A stretch of 64,000 nucleotides of DNA. Origin: Hybos culiciformis (taxonomy: Eukaryota; Arthropoda; Insecta; Diptera; Hybotidae). The number at the start of each line of letters is the position of its first letter. Positions within the stretch are counted from its first letter, which is position 1. A program made the position numbers and the translations under genes. The DNA lies in assembly GCA_964007475.1 (NCBI GenBank), contig OZ023273.1, positions 110,916,485 through 110,980,484 of the forward strand. Reading direction: 5' to 3'. The notes below the pieces were generated by a model. The model was not told where the DNA came from, did no database searches, and saw only the letters and a list, made by a program, of their open reading frames with translations. Positions 63,936 through 64,000 of this stretch are shown here, piece after piece.

Positions 63936-64000
63936 GTAAGAAATTTCGACTATACTGCACTAATTAATTTTAAGAATTATGTCAAAATGGAAACCATTTC
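63936..64000 (+). other. Start of intron 3, cut by the window edge
   Basis: Begins GTAAGA after the third coding exon. Only 65 bases are visible. If the exon did not end here, the frame would reach a stop at 63965-63967, which would give a much shortened protein and is unlikely for this family. Confidence 0.65.

Noticed and set aside
1..64000. tRNA, rRNA and CRISPR arrays
   Set aside because: I looked for GGTTCGANNCC-type B boxes, rRNA-like conserved stretches and regularly spaced direct repeats and saw none. The palindrome array at 2.9-3.9 kb is not a CRISPR: its repeats are inverted, its spacers are near-identical AT filler, and the host is eukaryotic.

Overview
The window is about 64 kb of very AT-rich animal nuclear DNA. 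By eye roughly four bases in five are A or T, with many T runs, A runs and TATGTATGTACATA-type words. Introns have canonical GT...AG ends with T-rich 3' tracts, and the window is full of short non-autonomous DNA transposons. This suits an insect, most probably a fly (Diptera). That assignment is inference; no bacterial or viral gene organisation is visible.

The one gene I can name with reasonable confidence is at the right end on the + strand. It is the 5' part of a thrombospondin (Tsp-like) gene: a probable 5'UTR-plus-signal-peptide exon (56808-57155), a 5.8 kb intron, a 64-nt exon (62956-63019), a 461-nt intron, and an exon encoding most of a thrombospondin N-terminal domain (63481-63935). 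It continues past the window. The three coding exons join in phase (1, then 2) without stops and give a signal peptide plus 173 further residues. The 5'UTR exon starts at a strong splice acceptor, so the promoter should lie further left, possibly tens of kb away, and much of the window may be a 5' intron or intergenic DNA.

At the left edge, two tiny + strand exons separated by a 76-bp intron (876-923 and 1000-1017) look like the last exons of an unidentified gene that comes from outside the window. A minus-strand terminal-exon candidate (28765-28851) and a few weaker splice-flanked open segments are given at low confidence.

The rest is repeats and unrecognised AT-rich DNA. Main elements: (i) 2821-4281, a hAT-type non-autonomous transposon with an 8-bp target duplication, itself split by a 1,080-bp foldback element that has its own perfect 8-bp target duplication and carries a GC-rich 132-bp palindrome; (ii) four copies of a composite element, three of which carry a ~170-bp giant hairpin (near 7.55-7.98, 11.17-11.70, 23.07-23.39 and 23.96-24.45 kb); (iii) a 217-bp fully palindromic MITE at 15650-15866 and a 49-bp relic at 61728-61776; (iv) a 711-bp hAT MITE at 46442-47152 with perfect 8-bp duplications; (v) a long degenerate repeat block seen three times (about 7.2-9.2, 10.9-13.4 and 52.1-56.1 kb) that shares several short modules in the same order; (vi) a possible 1.17 kb inverted-end element at 25396-26566, an (ATT)15 microsatellite and minor tandem duplications. 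Nearly all other open frames of 60-110 codons are what chance predicts in DNA of this composition or lie inside repeats, and I do not call them genes.
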